Shown: in pieces, positions 63,136-64,000 of the stretch
Numbering within the stretch: position 1 is the first letter of the stretch
Layout: each line of letters opens with the position of its first letter
DNA from: Aestuariivita sp.
Lineage (GTDB): Bacteria; Pseudomonadota; Alphaproteobacteria; Rhodobacterales; Rhodobacteraceae
Assembly: GCA_018401465.1 (NCBI GenBank)
Contig: JAGYKE010000004.1
Span: 1,829,857-1,893,856, forward strand
Length of the DNA: 64,000 bases
Reading direction: 5' to 3'
Made by a program: the position numbers and the translations under genes
Notes under the pieces: model-generated
The model's input: only the letters and a program-made list of their open reading frames with translations
Told to the model about the DNA's origin: nothing
Database searches by the model: none

Positions 63136-63966
63136 ATGAAAAGCTTCAACGCACGCTTCTATGGCAATCCGCGCGTCTATCTGGGCCTGATCTGGCTGGC
63201 GGCGGTGGTGATCGTCGCGGTCTTCGCGGGCGTCTTCGCGCCACGTGATCCCTTCGCGATCGTCGGCCAACCGTTTTTGCCGCCGGGCTCCGAGGGCTTT
63301 CTTCTCGGCACGGACAGTCTTGGGCGCAACGTCATGGCCGGGCTCATCCACGGGGCGCGCACCACGCTGATGATTGCGGTCCTTTCTACCGTGGCGGCCG
63401 TCGCCTTCGGCACCGTGCTGGGCGCGCTCGCGGGCTATTACGGCGGCATCGTCGACGACATCCTGATGCGCCTGACCGAGTTCTTCCAGACGATCCCGTG
63501 GTTTCTCTTCGCCATCGTGCTGGTGGCGATCCTGTCGCCCTCGGCCATGAACCTTGTCATCGCCATCGCGGTGGTCAGCTGGCCGCCCATCGCGCGCGTG
63601 GTGCGCGCCGAGGTGATGGCCGTGAAGGCCCGGGAATTCGTGCAGGCGGCCGTGGTGGCCGGGCAGCGCGACATGGGCATCCTGTTTGGCCAGATCCTGC
63701 CCAACACGCTCTCGCCGCTGATCGTCACGGGCTCGCTGATGGTGGCGACCGCCATCCTGATCGAAAGTGCTTTGTCCTTTCTGGGGCTGGGCGCGCCGGG
63801 GCAGATGAGCTGGGGCTTCATGATCGGGGCTGGGCGGTCCTTCCTGCGCGATGCGTGGTGGCTGGTGACGGTGCCGGGTGTCGTCATCTTGCTGACCGTG
63901 CTGGCCATCAACCTGATCGGCGAAGGTCTGAACGACGCCCTGAACCCGAGGCTTGCGGACCTATGA
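63136..63966 (+). CDS. Peptide-type ABC transporter permease (DppC-like)
   Basis: This 276-residue permease has an N-terminal helix followed by the periplasmic loop GSEGFLLGTDSLGRNVMAGL typical of DppC/OppC, and an EAA loop KAREFVQAAVVAGQRDMGIL. The end DALNPRLADL is conserved. It overlaps the ATPase gene by 4 bp at 63963. Confidence 0.93.
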   Translation: MKSFNARFYGNPRVYLGLIWLAAVVIVAVFAGVFAPRDPFAIVGQPFLPPGSEGFLLGTDSLGRNVMAGLIHGARTTLMIAVLSTVAAVAFGTVLGALAGYYGGIVDDILMRLTEFFQTIPWFLFAIVLVAILSPSAMNLVIAIAVVSWPPIARVVRAEVMAVKAREFVQAAVVAGQRDMGILFGQILPNTLSPLIVTGSLMVATAILIESALSFLGLGAPGQMSWGFMIGAGRSFLRDAWWLVTVPGVVILLTVLAINLIGEGLNDALNPRLADL

Positions 63967-64000
63967 GTGATCCAGTTCTCGACATCCGCGACCTGCATGT
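63963..64000 (+). CDS. ABC transporter ATP-binding protein, start only (runs off right edge)
   Basis: Only the first 12 residues are visible: MSDPVLDIRDLH, a standard start of DppD-type ATPases. The ATG overlaps the DppC-like stop (ATGA). Function is taken from its place in the operon. Confidence 0.75.
   Translation, partial: MSDPVLDIRDLH

Noticed and set aside
60501-63149. 882-codon open frame on the minus strand
   Set aside because: Antisense to the ABC binding protein and permease genes, which have clear signal peptide and family motifs.

Overview
This is a GC-rich window (by eye about 65 percent G+C) with tightly packed, often 4-bp-overlapping genes, typical of an alphaproteobacterium. 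The gene families (box benzoyl-CoA pathway, class I PHA synthase, N-type Na+ ATPase, TAXI-TRAP transporter, RimK group) point to Rhodobacteraceae, probably a Roseobacter-like marine or soil heterotroph. That placement is an inference. No rRNA, tRNA, CRISPR array, intact insertion sequence or prophage was seen.

1-4.2 kb: the 5' part of acs (runs off the left edge), trmO, and a divergent pair for agmatine breakdown (aguA, aguB). 4.2-17.4 kb: aromatic acid catabolism. A MarR repressor faces a hydroxycinnamate operon (crotonase, second MarR, feruloyl-CoA synthase, metal-dependent hydrolase); the operator between them overlaps the -10 region. Next come a benzoate-CoA ligase operon and the aerobic hybrid benzoyl-CoA operon boxC-boxB-small Cys-rich protein-boxA-thioesterase-HAD-like protein. 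Three similar TGCAATA-containing operators precede these last two operons. 17.4-24.7 kb: a RimK/RimB/desuccinylase group, a bile-acid:sodium-type transporter, a long-chain acyl-CoA ligase, and a rare fusion of an isoaspartyl methyltransferase to an erythromycin-esterase-like domain.

24.7-51.2 kb: a stress, storage and energy island. It holds PolX, an SLC13/RCK permease, a disulfide oxidoreductase, a HPF/cold-shock protein, a host-attachment-family protein, dodecin, a P2-type cation ATPase, a run of small membrane and coiled-coil proteins, a phasin-like protein, a Crp/Fnr-family regulator, a complete nine-gene N-ATPase operon (Na+-type c subunit), PHA synthase, an SDR dehydrogenase and a YciF-like protein. 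Seven intergenic sites here share a 5-4-5 motif (consensus TTAAC-N4-GTTAA) shaped like an FNR box but with a different half-site. The local Crp/Fnr protein has an altered recognition helix, so the island looks like one regulon. Two of its genes (a bacterioferritin and a DUF305 protein) carry in-frame stop codons.

51.2-64 kb: transport and unknowns: a TAXI-type TRAP system, three unrecognised genes, a 575-bp stretch without a convincing gene, an XRE regulator with an amidase, and a divergent peptide/nickel-type ABC transporter that runs off the right edge.
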